A stretch of 64,000 nt of DNA from an uncultured Alistipes sp. (GTDB taxonomy: Bacteria; Bacteroidota; Bacteroidia; Bacteroidales; Rikenellaceae). The translations under genes and the position numbers were made by a program. Every line of letters begins with the position of its first letter. Positions within the stretch are counted from its first letter, which is position 1. The notes below the pieces were generated by a model. It was given only the letters and a program-made list of their open reading frames with translations, did not search any database and had not been told where the DNA came from. Shown piece by piece: positions 50,833 to 60,131 of this stretch. The stretch lies in NCBI GenBank assembly GCA_944321185.1, contig CALUKH010000001.1, positions 180,896-244,895 on the forward strand, given 5' to 3'.

Positions 50833-52333
50833 TTCGTTTATTGCGTTTTTTGAATTTTATCATGTTCATGAATTTTCCGGTCCAGGGTCCCAGCCAGCTC
50901 TCCAACTTCTCCTTCAGGGCCTTGAACTTACCGGCATACCAGTCGGTGTCGAGCAGAGCGGAGTCGTTGGTGGCCTTGTAGGTGAGGTAGATGGCGATGG
51001 GCGTCAGGATGAACGTGGAGATCCACATGCCGTAGATGGCATCCCACGTGCCCTCCTTGGCCATCTTTTCGCCCGTGAGGCTGATGACATAGTAGATCAC
51101 GAAGAAGATCACCGACACGACCACCGGAAGACCCAGACCGCCGCGGCGGATGATGGCGCCGAGCGGGGCGCCGATCAGGAAGAAGATCAGGATCGACACC
51201 GGCAGCGAGATCTTGCGATGCCACTCGATCTTCGACCGGTATAGCTGGTTGAGGGCCTCCTTGGCCGTCGATTCGTCGAAGGCGAACATGTTGCGGGAGT
51301 TTTTGGCCAGCGTGCGGGCCAGGTCCCAGATCTTCTCCTTGTCGCGGGTCGAGAGCCCCGGAATGGAGTCCGTGGCGAGCAGATCGCGGTAATGCGTCTT
51401 GTCGACCTTGAGGCTGTCGGGCACGGGCAGCACCGTGTTGTCGCGCACGAAGATCTGCTCCTTCAGCAGTGGTTCGTAGGAGGTTGTCGTGGCGTTGTTG
51501 ACGCGGATTTCGAGCGAATCGATATCGTGCTGCAATTCGTGGATGTTCTTGGTCTGGGCGTTGGAGAACATGTCGGCATCGGAGCGTCCCATGGCGAAAC
51601 CGTCCATGGGGATGACCTGTTTCTGGAGGTCGAACGTATGGTGGCGCAGGGCGCTCTTGGTGAACCACTGACTGTTTCGGGTCTGCTCGTAGGTCTGACC
51701 GTGATAGAGCGTGACGAGCAGGTATTTCTTGTCGTCCGAGAGGCGGATGTAGCCCGAATCGGCGACGATGGTGTTCATGTTGCCGTTGGCGGCGCGGTTG
51801 TCGTAGATCAGCACGTCGGTCAGCAGATGGGTTTCGGGATCCTGGTGGCTCACGCGGATCGACATGTTGTCGATGCCGTTGAAGAAGAGTCCGTCCTGGA
51901 ATTCGAGGGTTTGTTTCTGCTGGCGGATGTCGTAGATGATGCTGAACATCTTCTTGTTGGAGTACGGCACCAGGTTGTTCGAGATGAAGAAGCTGCCCAC
52001 GGCGACGATGCTCACCACGATGATCAGCGGTTTGGTGATCTGGACCAGTGACATGCCGGCGGACTTCATGGCCAGCAGTTCGTAGTTTTCGCCCAGGTTG
52101 CCCATGGTCATGATGGCGGCCAGCAGCATCGAGAGGGGCAGCCCCATGGGGATCATGTTGGCCATGGCGTAGGACATCAGTTCGATGATGATTCCGGCGC
52201 TGAGGCCCTTGCCGACCAGCTCGTCGATGTAACGCCATACGAAGTTCATCATCAGCACGAACATGACGATGAAGAACGTGAGGACCATGGGGCCCAGATA
52301 GGCTTTCAGGACGAGTTTATGAATGGTCTTCAT
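50825..52333 (-). CDS. LptF/LptG-family lipopolysaccharide export permease
   Basis: A 502-aa inner-membrane protein. N-terminal membrane helices (residues about 9-35, 50-80, 95-120) are followed by a large periplasmic jellyroll-like part (about 125-360), and three more helices before the C-terminus ([41 protein letters not shown], and [17 protein letters not shown]). The sequence [16 protein letters not shown] is a hallmark of LptF/G. It works with LptB and LptC to extract LPS from the inner membrane. It overlaps both the permease gene upstream (17 bp) and ribBA (8 bp). Confidence 0.92.
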   Translation of the reverse strand: MKTIHKLVLKAYLGPMVLTFFIVMFVLMMNFVWRYIDELVGKGLSAGIIIELMSYAMANMIPMGLPLSMLLAAIMTMGNLGENYELLAMKSAGMSLVQITKPLIIVVSIVAVGSFFISNNLVPYSNKKMFSIIYDIRQQKQTLEFQDGLFFNGIDNMSIRVSHQDPETHLLTDVLIYDNRAANGNMNTIVADSGYIRLSDDKKYLLVTLYHGQTYEQTRNSQWFTKSALRHHTFDLQKQVIPMDGFAMGRSDADMFSNAQTKNIHELQHDIDSLEIRVNNATTTSYEPLLKEQIFVRDNTVLPVPDSLKVDKTHYRDLLATDSIPGLSTRDKEKIWDLARTLAKNSRNMFAFDESTAKEALNQLYRSKIEWHRKISLPVSILIFFLIGAPLGAIIRRGGLGLPVVVSVIFFVIYYVISLTGEKMAKEGTWDAIYGMWISTFILTPIAIYLTYKATNDSALLDTDWYAGKFKALKEKLESWLGPWTGKFMNMIKFKKRNKRNG

Positions 52334-53162
52334 GCGCGTGAAGCGGTTTTTTCGAGGACAAAGATACGAGTTTTACCAATACGAGCGCAAGGGTGAGCGT
52401 AAATATTATGGCGGCGCCGGGCGGGACTTCGAGGTGGTAGCTGATGATCAGTCCGGTGATGTTTCCGAGGACGGCGACGATCGGGGCCGTGAGGGCGATG
52501 GTGCGGTAGGACCGGGCCAGCGTGTTGACGATCACGACGGGCATCGTCAGCAGCGAGATGAGCAGCACGATACCCATGATGCGGATCGAGAGGACGATGG
52601 TCGTGGCCACCAGCGCGGCCATGACGTAGGAGATCACGCGTGTGGGGATGTTGCGTGAGCGGGCGAATTCGCGGTCGAAGGCGACGTACATGACGGGGCG
52701 GAGCCAGAGCAGGGCTCCGATGAGGGTCACGGCGGTCAGCAGGGTCAGGGCAGCGACGTCGCCGTCCGTCACGGTGATGATGCTGCCGAAGAGATAGGCG
52801 GCCAGATCGCCCGACGTGTACCCCGAGCGGAGACTCATGAACAGGGCGCCGACGGCCATGCCGATGGACCAGATGATTCCGATGGCGGAGTCTTCGCGGA
52901 TTCGGCCGCGGCTGCCGGCCCATTCGATGCCCAGCGATGAGAGGATGGCGAAGATCAGGGCGCCGACGATGGGGTTTGCGCCGGCCCAGAAGGCGATTCC
53001 GAGACCTCCGAACGAGGCGTGAGTGATGCCTCCGGCGAGGAATACCATGCGGCGACAAACGACGTATGTTCCTATCAATCCGCATGTTATGCCCGACAGA
53101 ATGCAGGCTGTGAGTGCGTTCGAGAGGTAGCCGTATTGAAAGACGTCGCTGAAAAACTCCAT
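52317..53162 (-). CDS. znuB: Zinc/manganese ABC transporter permease
   Basis: A 281-aa polytopic protein of the ABC-3 (cluster 9) family. GITCGLIGTYVVCRRMVFLAGGITHASFGGLGI is the family signature near the N-terminus, and FDREFARSRNIPTRVISYVMA later holds the ATPase-contact loop. About seven to eight membrane helices are apparent. It ends in a short His-containing tail (HAHEDHS). It is the only permease of this type in the window and is the likely partner of the znuA/znuC pair 47 kb away. It overlaps the lptG-type gene by 17 bp, so the two are translationally coupled. Confidence 0.9.
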   Translation of the reverse strand: MEFFSDVFQYGYLSNALTACILSGITCGLIGTYVVCRRMVFLAGGITHASFGGLGIAFWAGANPIVGALIFAILSSLGIEWAGSRGRIREDSAIGIIWSIGMAVGALFMSLRSGYTSGDLAAYLFGSIITVTDGDVAALTLLTAVTLIGALLWLRPVMYVAFDREFARSRNIPTRVISYVMAALVATTIVLSIRIMGIVLLISLLTMPVVIVNTLARSYRTIALTAPIVAVLGNITGLIISYHLEVPPGAAIIFTLTLALVLVKLVSLSSKKPLHAHEDHS

Positions 53163-53182
53163 GCTTTATTGGTATAAGCGTG

Positions 53183-53190
53183 CAAATTTA
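53183..53190 (-). promoter_or_regulatory. Promoter -7 box for the permease-lptG-ribBA-fmt row
   Basis: CAAATTTA on the plus strand is TAAATTTG on the minus strand, 21 bp before the permease ATG. Confidence 0.55.
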
Positions 53191-53262
53191 CGCTTTTTTA
53201 TCGGAAAAGCCTCCTTGTTTCGGACAGATTTCGTAATTTCGTGCCGTAAAATTTCGGAATTC

Positions 53263-54570
53263 ATGCAACCTCGAAGAGTCAATTTTCATACGTTGGGCTG
53301 CAAGCTCAACTTTTCGGAGACGTCGACGCTGGCCCGCGAATTCGAGCGGGGGGGATTCGTGCGGGTATCGCCGGATGCCGAGGCGGACATCTGTGTCATC
53401 AACAGCTGTTCGGTGACGGAGCATGCCGACAAGAAGTGCCGCAATCTGATCCGCAAACTCCACCGTCGCAACCCCGAGGCGATCATCGCCGTGACGGGAT
53501 GTTACGCGCAGCTCAAACCCGATGAAATAGCCGCAATAGACGGTGTTGATATTGTGCTGAGCAACAATGATAAGGGTGATTTATATAAACGGGTGGTTGA
53601 GCTTTTGGGCAAGGGTCATGCACAGGTCTACAGCTGCGATACCGATTCGCTGACGTCGTTCTTTGCGGCCTTCTCGAGCGGCGATCGTACGCGGGCTTTT
53701 CTCAAGGTGCAGGACGGTTGCGACTACTGCTGCTCCTATTGTACGATTCACTATGCACGCGGTTCGAGCCGCAATATGCCCATCGCCGATCTGGTGGCCG
53801 AAGCGCGTGAGATTGCCACGGGCGGCCAGCGCGAGATCGTCCTCACGGGGGTCAATACGGGTGATTTCGGCCGTTCGACGGGCGAGCGTTTCATCGATCT
53901 GCTGCGGGCGCTGGTCGAGGTCGATGGAATCGATCGATTCCGCATTTCGTCGATCGAGCCCAATCTGCTAACGGATGAAATCATAGAGTTTTGCGCCTCG
54001 TCACCTAAAATGATGCATCACTTCCATGTCCCGCTCCAGAGCGGTTCGGACCGCATCCTGGGACTGATGCGTCGCCGCTATACCACGGCCCGCTATGCCG
54101 ACCGCATCGCCTCGGTGCGACGTCTGATGCCCGATGCCTTTATCGGCATTGACGTCATCGTCGGATTCCCCGGCGAAACGGAGACCGATTTCCGGGCGAC
54201 GTACGATTTCCTGGCCGATTTGAAGCCCGCCTTCCTGCACGTCTTTCCCTTCTCGGAGCGTCCCGGCACGCCGGCCGTCGATCTGCCCGGAAAGGTGCAG
54301 TCGTCGGTGGCCACGCAGCGTGTGGCTGAACTCGAAGCGCTCTGCGAACGGCTTCACGGCGAATTCTGCGCCCGGGCTGTCGGTACCGAAGATACGGTCC
54401 TCTTTGAGAGCACGCGCCGCGGCGGCATGATGTTCGGATTCACGGGTAACTACCGCCGTGTGAAGGCCCCCTACGACCCGGCGAAGGTCAATACGATCTG
54501 CCGCGTGGCCCTCGGTGAGATGGATGCGGCACACGATCTGACGGGACGGATCCTCCCCGATGCGGAGTGA
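53263..54570 (+). CDS. mtaB: tRNA t6A37 methylthiotransferase
   Basis: A 435-aa radical-SAM methylthiotransferase that converts t6A to ms2t6A at position 37 of tRNA. The start is the ATG at 53263 (MQPRRVNFHTLGCKLN), since upstream codons are AT-rich and lack coding look. The N-terminal cluster ligands are C13 (GCKLN), C49 (NSCSV) and C80 (GCYAQ). The radical-SAM cluster is C153/C157/C160 (CDYCCSYC). GCKLN and the VKVQDGCDYCCSYC form (here LKVQDGC) favour MtaB over MiaB. A C-terminal TRAM-like part is visible. Confidence 0.93.
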   Translation: MQPRRVNFHTLGCKLNFSETSTLAREFERGGFVRVSPDAEADICVINSCSVTEHADKKCRNLIRKLHRRNPEAIIAVTGCYAQLKPDEIAAIDGVDIVLSNNDKGDLYKRVVELLGKGHAQVYSCDTDSLTSFFAAFSSGDRTRAFLKVQDGCDYCCSYCTIHYARGSSRNMPIADLVAEAREIATGGQREIVLTGVNTGDFGRSTGERFIDLLRALVEVDGIDRFRISSIEPNLLTDEIIEFCASSPKMMHHFHVPLQSGSDRILGLMRRRYTTARYADRIASVRRLMPDAFIGIDVIVGFPGETETDFRATYDFLADLKPAFLHVFPFSERPGTPAVDLPGKVQSSVATQRVAELEALCERLHGEFCARAVGTEDTVLFESTRRGGMMFGFTGNYRRVKAPYDPAKVNTICRVALGEMDAAHDLTGRILPDAE

Positions 54571-54604
54571 GGTGCCGGCCCTGCGGGCAAAAACCGGACG
54601 AGAG

Positions 54605-54636
54605 TTTGGCTTTTGCGCCCGATTTTCGTATATTTG
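54605..54636 (+). promoter_or_regulatory. Promoter of the sensor-like gene and trkH
   Basis: TTTG at 54605-54608, a 20-bp spacer, then TATATTTG at 54629-54636: an exact match to the Bacteroidetes consensus, 25 bp before the ATG at 54661. Confidence 0.85.
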
Positions 54637-54660
54637 CCGAATAAGTAAATCGAGAAGTTT

Positions 54661-55467
54661 ATGACGGGTTTGCGTAAACGGGTGACGGTCGGATTCTTAA
54701 GCATCGTCTGCCTGCTGTTTTTTTCCGGAATGGTCTCGCTGCTCGAATTGAGTCATTTGAGCCGTGATACGGGCGAAATCCTCAAGGCCAATGCGCGTAA
54801 CATCGAGCTGGCCAAGGAGATGCTCGACGCCGCTCACGAACAGAACATGGCCCTGATCCGACTGTCGGTCTTCGGCGACCGGTCGCGCGACAGCGTCTGC
54901 CGCGCCTGCATGGACCGTCTCGAAAACACGCTGCTCGTGGCGCAGAACGAGGCTGTCGACAAATCGTTCCTCGATTCGCTGGCCTTCGCCACGACCGAAC
55001 TCCGCATCGTGACGGACAATTACCTGGCCTACGGCGATCTGCGCAGCGGCGATTCGCTGGCTGTCAGCAAGAACCGTCCCGCCGGGATGCCCGACTCGCT
55101 GGGTATCAAGTGGTACAACGACGAGTACGAAGCCCTGTACGGACGTCTGACCGCCGCCATCAAGAACTACATGACCTCGACACAGAGCTCGCTGGCTCCG
55201 CGCGCCGAGCAGATGAAGAAAAATGCCTACCGGGCCGTAACCCCGGTGCTGATCTCCGTGGCGGTGATGATCGCCATCGTGCTGATGCTCTTCTACTTCA
55301 TGTCGCTCTACTGCATCACGCCCATCGAACGCATGAACAAAAGTCTCGGCGATTGGCTCGCCTTCCGCATCCCCTTTACGGTGAAGGGTGATCTGAAGGA
55401 CGAGGTCCTCGAACTCAAGGAGCGCATCGAGGCGGTCATCAACCAGTCGAAACAACCCAAAGCCTGA
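54661..55467 (+). CDS. Four-helix-bundle sensor-like membrane protein without an output domain
   Basis: A 268-aa protein. A membrane helix at about 9-29 (VGFLSIVCLLFFSGMVSLLEL) is followed by a helical extracytoplasmic region of about 165 residues like the 4HB-MCP sensor class, then a second membrane helix at about 195-215, and a short HAMP-like end (TPIERMNKSLGDWLAFRIPFTVKGDLKDEVLELKERIEAVI). No kinase, cyclase or methyl-accepting domain follows. Cys pair C79/C82 (VCRAC) lies in the sensor. Its stop is 4 bp before trkH, so the two are co-expressed. A role tied to potassium uptake or osmotic sensing is inference from position. Confidence 0.75.
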   Translation: MTGLRKRVTVGFLSIVCLLFFSGMVSLLELSHLSRDTGEILKANARNIELAKEMLDAAHEQNMALIRLSVFGDRSRDSVCRACMDRLENTLLVAQNEAVDKSFLDSLAFATTELRIVTDNYLAYGDLRSGDSLAVSKNRPAGMPDSLGIKWYNDEYEALYGRLTAAIKNYMTSTQSSLAPRAEQMKKNAYRAVTPVLISVAVMIAIVLMLFYFMSLYCITPIERMNKSLGDWLAFRIPFTVKGDLKDEVLELKERIEAVINQSKQPKA

Positions 55468-55471
55468 AGCG

Positions 55472-56917
55472 ATGCGCGTCGAAGTGGTTTTGCGATATGT
55501 CGGTGTCGTGATGCTGTTCATCGCGATGTTCATGCTGCTCTCGGCAGGGATCTCCTATGTGAGCGGCGTGGATTCGGCGTTCTATCCCCTGCTGCTCTCG
55601 TCGCTGCTGACGGCTCTGCTGGGAGCTTTTCCGTTGATTTTCGTCGGGCCCTGCGAGCAGATTACCAACAAGGAGGGGTTCTGCATCGTCGTCGGGGCGT
55701 GGCTTGTGGCCTGCGTGGTGTCGATGTTCCCCTATCTGATCTGGGGCGGCGAGTTTACGCTGGTCAATGCCTGGTTCGAAAGCGTCTCGGGCCTCACGAC
55801 CACCGGTTCGACCATCCTGAACGACGTCGAAGGGTTGCCCCGCGGTCTGCAGTTCTGGCGTTTTGCCACCACGTGGATCGGCGGTATGGGTGTGGTGATG
55901 TTCGCGCTGGTGATCCTCCCCTCGATGGGTCGCAGCAAGATGATGCTCTCGAACGTCGAACTCTCGTCGATGGCCCGCGACAACTACCGCTACCGTTCGC
56001 AGATCATTGTCCAGATCCTGCTGGTGGTCTACGTCGGACTGACCGTCGTGTCGACCCTGCTGCTGAAGATGGCGGGCATGAACTGGTTCGATGCGCTGTG
56101 CCATGCCATGTCGGCCTGCGCCACGAGCGGCTTCTCGACCAAGAATGCCAGCGTGGCCTACTTCAACAGCCCGGCCATCGATACGATCCTGATTCTGACG
56201 ATGGTGACGGCCGGTATCCATTTCGGCGTGATTTATGCCACGGTCACCGGTAAACGCAACAACCTCTTCCGTTCGGAGGTGACGCGCTGGTATCTGGGCT
56301 CGCTGCTCGCGGGCGGACTGCTCATCGCCGTGAGCATCTATGCCGCAGACCTCTACCCTACGTTCTGGGCCGCATTCCGCCACGGCATGTTCCAGTTCGT
56401 GTCGTTGGTCACCACGACGGGATTCGCCACGGCCGATTCCAATACCTGGACGCCGTTTGCGGTCATTCTGCTCATCTTCGGGTCGATCATCTGTGCCTGT
56501 GCGGGCTCCACGGCCGGAGGCATCAAGGTCAACCGGCTGGTGCTGGCCGGGAAGATGATGCGCACGAAACTCAAGCTGCAGCAGCATCCCAATGCCGTCA
56601 TCCGCATCCGTCTGGACGGGGTCATCCAGGACAACGAGGTGCTGCATGCCGTGATGATCTATATCGTTGCCTATCTGATGTTCATCCTCATGGGGACGAT
56701 TTTCGGGACGATGCTGGGAGTCGATCTGACGACGAGTTTCACGGGATCGGTCGCTTCGATGGGCAACGTCGGTCCGGGATTCGGCGAAGTCGGTTCGATG
56801 GACAACTTTTCGGCGCTTCCGTCGGGCTTCAAGGTGGCCAATACGCTGCTGATGCTGCTGGGGCGTCTGGAGATTTTCGGTCTGATTCAGATCTTTTTGA
56901 TTAAATGGTGGAGATAA
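55472..56917 (+). CDS. trkH: TrkH-family potassium uptake protein
   Basis: A 481-aa membrane channel of the Trk/Ktr/HKT superfamily. The four selectivity-filter loops are visible: VSGLTTTGSTI, SACATSGFSTKN, VTTTGFATADSN and SVASMGNVGPGFGEVG, each with the central Gly. The gated region between the third and fourth repeats (CACAGSTAGGIKVNRLV) holds the family GSTAGG. No TrkA-type regulatory subunit gene is in the window. It is preceded by the sensor-like gene (4 bp) and followed after 8 bp by a SPOR-domain protein gene. Confidence 0.95.
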   Translation: MRVEVVLRYVGVVMLFIAMFMLLSAGISYVSGVDSAFYPLLLSSLLTALLGAFPLIFVGPCEQITNKEGFCIVVGAWLVACVVSMFPYLIWGGEFTLVNAWFESVSGLTTTGSTILNDVEGLPRGLQFWRFATTWIGGMGVVMFALVILPSMGRSKMMLSNVELSSMARDNYRYRSQIIVQILLVVYVGLTVVSTLLLKMAGMNWFDALCHAMSACATSGFSTKNASVAYFNSPAIDTILILTMVTAGIHFGVIYATVTGKRNNLFRSEVTRWYLGSLLAGGLLIAVSIYAADLYPTFWAAFRHGMFQFVSLVTTTGFATADSNTWTPFAVILLIFGSIICACAGSTAGGIKVNRLVLAGKMMRTKLKLQQHPNAVIRIRLDGVIQDNEVLHAVMIYIVAYLMFILMGTIFGTMLGVDLTTSFTGSVASMGNVGPGFGEVGSMDNFSALPSGFKVANTLLMLLGRLEIFGLIQIFLIKWWR

Positions 56918-56925
56918 TCCGAAGT

Positions 56926-58476
56926 ATGATTCGCAGGACTTTCACATATACGCTCGGGGCGCTGCTGCTTCTGACAACGGGTGTTTTGCTGGCTCAACAA
57001 CCCGTCGTGGAGCCCCGTATTGCCGGTTTGGAGAACAATGCCGAGTACATGTCGCTGCTCGGTGAGGATGCGCAATTGCAGATACGCGAGGATTCGATCG
57101 TGCATGCCGTGGCACAGCTGCGCCAGCAGTTGCGCGAGGATCCGTCGCAGCGTCAGCGCTATTCGCAGGAGATTCTGCAACTCGAGAGCCGGATCTTCGA
57201 GATCCGCAATGCCAAGGGACGGCTGATCGACCGGATCAACACGATCGAACAGGCGTGGGTGCTGGCCAACCTTGATGCGGGCACGCCGGCGACGGGTTCC
57301 GCGCAGACGGAGGCGGTCGTGACGATCCCCGATTCGCTGAAGGTGCGCAATCTGGTCGACAACCGCTACTTTCGCGACCATCTGGCCGAGGCGGACTATG
57401 CCGCCCTGCAACGGGCCCAAAGTCTGGAGCCCCGGGCCGAAGGGTATGTGAACCGCTTCCGGGCCAACTACGATACGCTCACCCAGCTGGCCGAGGCCTA
57501 TGCGGCGGTTACGACCGAGGCCGAGGCGATGGAGATCTACGAGCGGCTGAATGCGCTGCAGGGTGTGAACCGCGTGCTGGCCGATTCGCTCTCCGAGACG
57601 TGGAACTACATCTTCGACAACAAGAACTACGCCTACGGATACATTCTCGACGAACTCGGCCAGGAGGAGATCCTCACGCGCGAGGAGGATGCCCTCTCAC
57701 AGGCCTCGCGCCGGCTCTCCGAACTGCGCGGCACGACGGCTTCGGATGCCGTCACGGACTACTTCCTGCGTAAACGCGTGCTGGTCGACTACGAAGAGGC
57801 TGTGGCCGGAGTGTTGTCGCTCGATGCGGCGCGGGATTCGCTCAAGGGCGTGGCGGCCCGGTTGGCGGAGAGTGACTTCCGGATGCCGCGCATCGATGTG
57901 GCCGAGCGCTATTTCCTCGACTACGACAGCGTGGCCTTCTCGTCGACGCCCAAATATTCGTACCAGAACCCGATCCCCGAGTGCAAGGTCTACGCCAACG
58001 GGACGATCTACCGGATTTTGCTCGGGACGTTCAATACGAAGCGGGCCGTTTCGACCTTCCGCGGAGCCTACCCGCTGTTCTACCTGATCAACGACGAGAA
58101 CAAGTGGTGCTATTATACGGGCGGATTTGCTACGCTCGAAGAGGCTCAGGAGGCGCAGACACGCCTGAAGGAGCATGGATTCATCCGTCCGGAGATTGTC
58201 GTCTGGACCGACGGTGCGATGCGGAACCTTTCGCGTGATCCCGAGGCGCAGCAGCTCTCCTTCCGAATGGAGATCACGGGTCGGGAGGCCCTTTCCGAGG
58301 AGGTGAAGCGTGAGATTGCCCAGACGGCTGCCGGACATGAACTCTCACGCGTCGGACAACAACTGTTCATCGTCGGCGGATTCAACGACCGGGCTGAGGC
58401 CGACCGCCTGGCCGATTCCATCCGGCAGTTGGATCCTGAACTCGAAATAAAAGTCGTCGAAGTGGCGAATCCTTGA
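56926..58476 (+). CDS. Exported SPOR-domain protein with long helical region
   Basis: The 516-aa reading starts at the ATG at 56926 (MIRRTFTYTLGALLLLTTGVLLAQQ, signal peptide). Residues about 35-230 are long helices rich in Gln, Arg and Glu (AVAQLRQQLREDPSQRQRYSQEILQLESRIFEIRNA-like), probably coiled coil. A SPOR-like module follows (VYANGTIYRILLGTF...FRGAYPLFYLINDENKWCYYTGGFATLEEAQEAQTRLKEHG), and a second at the end (GQQLFIVGGFNDRAEADRLADSIRQLDP). SPOR domains bind denuded peptidoglycan at division sites, so a role in division or cell-wall remodelling is likely. Confidence 0.8.
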   Translation: MIRRTFTYTLGALLLLTTGVLLAQQPVVEPRIAGLENNAEYMSLLGEDAQLQIREDSIVHAVAQLRQQLREDPSQRQRYSQEILQLESRIFEIRNAKGRLIDRINTIEQAWVLANLDAGTPATGSAQTEAVVTIPDSLKVRNLVDNRYFRDHLAEADYAALQRAQSLEPRAEGYVNRFRANYDTLTQLAEAYAAVTTEAEAMEIYERLNALQGVNRVLADSLSETWNYIFDNKNYAYGYILDELGQEEILTREEDALSQASRRLSELRGTTASDAVTDYFLRKRVLVDYEEAVAGVLSLDAARDSLKGVAARLAESDFRMPRIDVAERYFLDYDSVAFSSTPKYSYQNPIPECKVYANGTIYRILLGTFNTKRAVSTFRGAYPLFYLINDENKWCYYTGGFATLEEAQEAQTRLKEHGFIRPEIVVWTDGAMRNLSRDPEAQQLSFRMEITGREALSEEVKREIAQTAAGHELSRVGQQLFIVGGFNDRAEADRLADSIRQLDPELEIKVVEVANP

Positions 58477-58492
58477 AAAATTTTTCCTATCT

Positions 58493-58501
58493 TTATCCAC
58501 A
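58493..58501 (+). promoter_or_regulatory. Perfect DnaA box upstream of the NfeD-like gene
   Basis: TTATCCACA, the exact E. coli-type consensus, at the edge of a TATCTTTA -7-like box (58488-58495). It lies 32 bp before the ATG at 58533. It could be chance or DnaA control. Confidence 0.4.
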
Positions 58502-58532
58502 ACAACCCGCTGTCTGAAAACCGGATCGTTTC

Positions 58533-59003
58533 ATGGAGCTCTTCTATATCGTCCTGTTAGTCTTTTTCGGCCTGCTCTTTCTGGTGGCCGAACTGGTGCT
58601 GCTGCCCGGCGTATCGGTCGGCGCCATTCTTGCCATGGTCTGCTACGGAAGTTCGATCTATCTGGCATTCCGGGACTTCGGAACGTTGGGCGGCGTTGTG
58701 GTCATTGTCGTCATTCTGGTTCTGTCGCTCGTGGCGATCGTCGTGTCGCTGCGGGCCAAGACTTGGCAGCGCTTCTCGCTGCGGCAGGAGATCCGCTCGT
58801 CGAACCTCGCTACGATGCCCTCCGATGAACTGCATGTGGGCGATCGCGGCAAGACCCTTTCGCGCCTCTCGCCGATGGGCAAGGTCGAAATCGACGGCCG
58901 TATCTACGAAGCCAAATCGACGGGCGCCTATGTCGATCCGCAACGCGAAGTCGAGGTCGTGGGCTTCGAGAACTTCAGCGTCATCGTGAAAACAATCGAA
59001 TAA
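58533..59003 (+). CDS. NfeD-like membrane protein
   Basis: A 156-aa protein. Two to three membrane helices fill residues 3-70 (FYIVLLVFFGLLFLVAELVLLPG, VGAILAMVCYGSSIYLAF, GGVVVIVVILVLSLVAIVVSL). The C-terminal OB-fold of NfeD follows (LHVGDRGKTLSRLSPMGKVEIDGRIYEAKSTGAYVDPQREVEVVGFENFSVIVK). NfeD proteins occur as partners of flotillins and stomatins; the flotillin-like gene starts 12 bp later. A membrane microdomain or quality-control role is inferred from that pairing. Confidence 0.93.
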   Translation: MELFYIVLLVFFGLLFLVAELVLLPGVSVGAILAMVCYGSSIYLAFRDFGTLGGVVVIVVILVLSLVAIVVSLRAKTWQRFSLRQEIRSSNLATMPSDELHVGDRGKTLSRLSPMGKVEIDGRIYEAKSTGAYVDPQREVEVVGFENFSVIVKTIE

Positions 59004-59015
59004 AACCTATAACGT

Positions 59016-59987
59016 ATGGATCTTCAGGTAGGAATGATCGTTCTGATCGTCTTCGTGAGCCTCTTTGCCATTTGGCTCATCTTCTATTTCATACCCGTCG
59101 GGCTGTGGTTTTCGGCGCTGGTTTCGGGCGTGCGGATCAGTCTGCTGCAACTGGTGCTGATGCGGTGGCGCAAGGTTCCGCCTTCGATCATCGTTTCGTC
59201 GATGATCGAGAGCACGAAGGCTGGTCTTGCGCTCAACCCCAACGAGCTGGAGGCCCACTATCTGGCCGGCGGCAATGTCACGAATGTGGTCCACGCGCTG
59301 GTTTCGGCCCAGAAGGCCAACATCATGCTCGACTTCAAGATGGCTACGGCGATCGATCTGGCGGGACGTGACGTCTTCGAGGCGGTCCAGATGTCGGTCA
59401 ATCCGAAGGTCATCAACACGCCGCCGGTGGCCGCCGTTGCCAAGGACGGTATTCAGCTCATCGCCAAGGCCCGTGTGACGGTGCGTGCCAATATCAAGCA
59501 ACTGGTCGGCGGTGCCGGTGAGGAGACCGTACTGGCGCGTGTCGGCGAGGGTATCGTTTCGTCGATCGGTTCGGCCGCCACGCACAAGATAGTCCTCGAA
59601 AATCCCGATTCGATCTCGCGGGTGGTTCTCGAAAAGGGACTCGATGCCGGAACAGCCTTCGAGATTCTGTCGATCGATATTGCCGATATCGACGTGGGCA
59701 AGAATATCGGTGCCCAGCTGCAGATGGACCAGGCTCAGGCCGACAAGAACATTGCGCAGGCCAAGGCCGAGGAGCGGCGTGCCATGGCCGTGGCTCTGGA
59801 GCAGGAGAACCGTGCCAAGGCGCAGGATGCGCGTGCGAAGGTGATTCTGGCCGAGGCCGAGGTGCCGCTTGCCATGGCCGAGGCGTTCCGCAACGGCAAT
59901 CTCGGAATCATGGATTACTACCGGATGAAGAACATCATGGCCGATACGCAGATGCGGGAGACCATCGCCAAGCCCGAAAAGAAATAG
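59016..59987 (+). CDS. floA: Flotillin-like protein FloA
   Basis: A 323-aa SPFH/Band-7-type protein of the YqfA/FloA family. A membrane helix ([27 protein letters not shown]) leads into [49 protein letters not shown] and a long Ala/Glu-rich heptad region ([29 protein letters not shown]). It organises functional membrane microdomains. The short tail after the coiled coil ([16 protein letters not shown]) is typical of FloA rather than of flotillin-1. It is paired with the NfeD-like gene. Confidence 0.95.
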   Translation: MDLQVGMIVLIVFVSLFAIWLIFYFIPVGLWFSALVSGVRISLLQLVLMRWRKVPPSIIVSSMIESTKAGLALNPNELEAHYLAGGNVTNVVHALVSAQKANIMLDFKMATAIDLAGRDVFEAVQMSVNPKVINTPPVAAVAKDGIQLIAKARVTVRANIKQLVGGAGEETVLARVGEGIVSSIGSAATHKIVLENPDSISRVVLEKGLDAGTAFEILSIDIADIDVGKNIGAQLQMDQAQADKNIAQAKAEERRAMAVALEQENRAKAQDARAKVILAEAEVPLAMAEAFRNGNLGIMDYYRMKNIMADTQMRETIAKPEKK

Positions 59988-60024
59988 TCGGCGCACGGTC
60001 GGGTCAAGCCCGGGAGATACCATG

Positions 60025-60061
60025 CGAGGGGGAGATTCCGCGGAATCTCCCCCTCGTTTTT
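60025..60061. terminator. Bidirectional terminator after floA
   Basis: GAGGGGGAGATTCCG and CGGAATCTCCCCCTC pair over the full length and are followed by TTTTT on the plus side. It separates floA from the convergent CDGSH gene. Confidence 0.92.
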
Positions 60062-60131
60062 GTCGGTATTGCTGCCTGAATCGGCCCGGATTCAGCTGAA
60101 TCTACCCTCCCGGGCGGCCCTTCCCCGTTAT

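Noticed and set aside
48259..50853. An 864-codon plus-strand frame opposite fmt and ribBA
   Set aside because: Antisense shadow; its N-terminal part only translates the repeat array.
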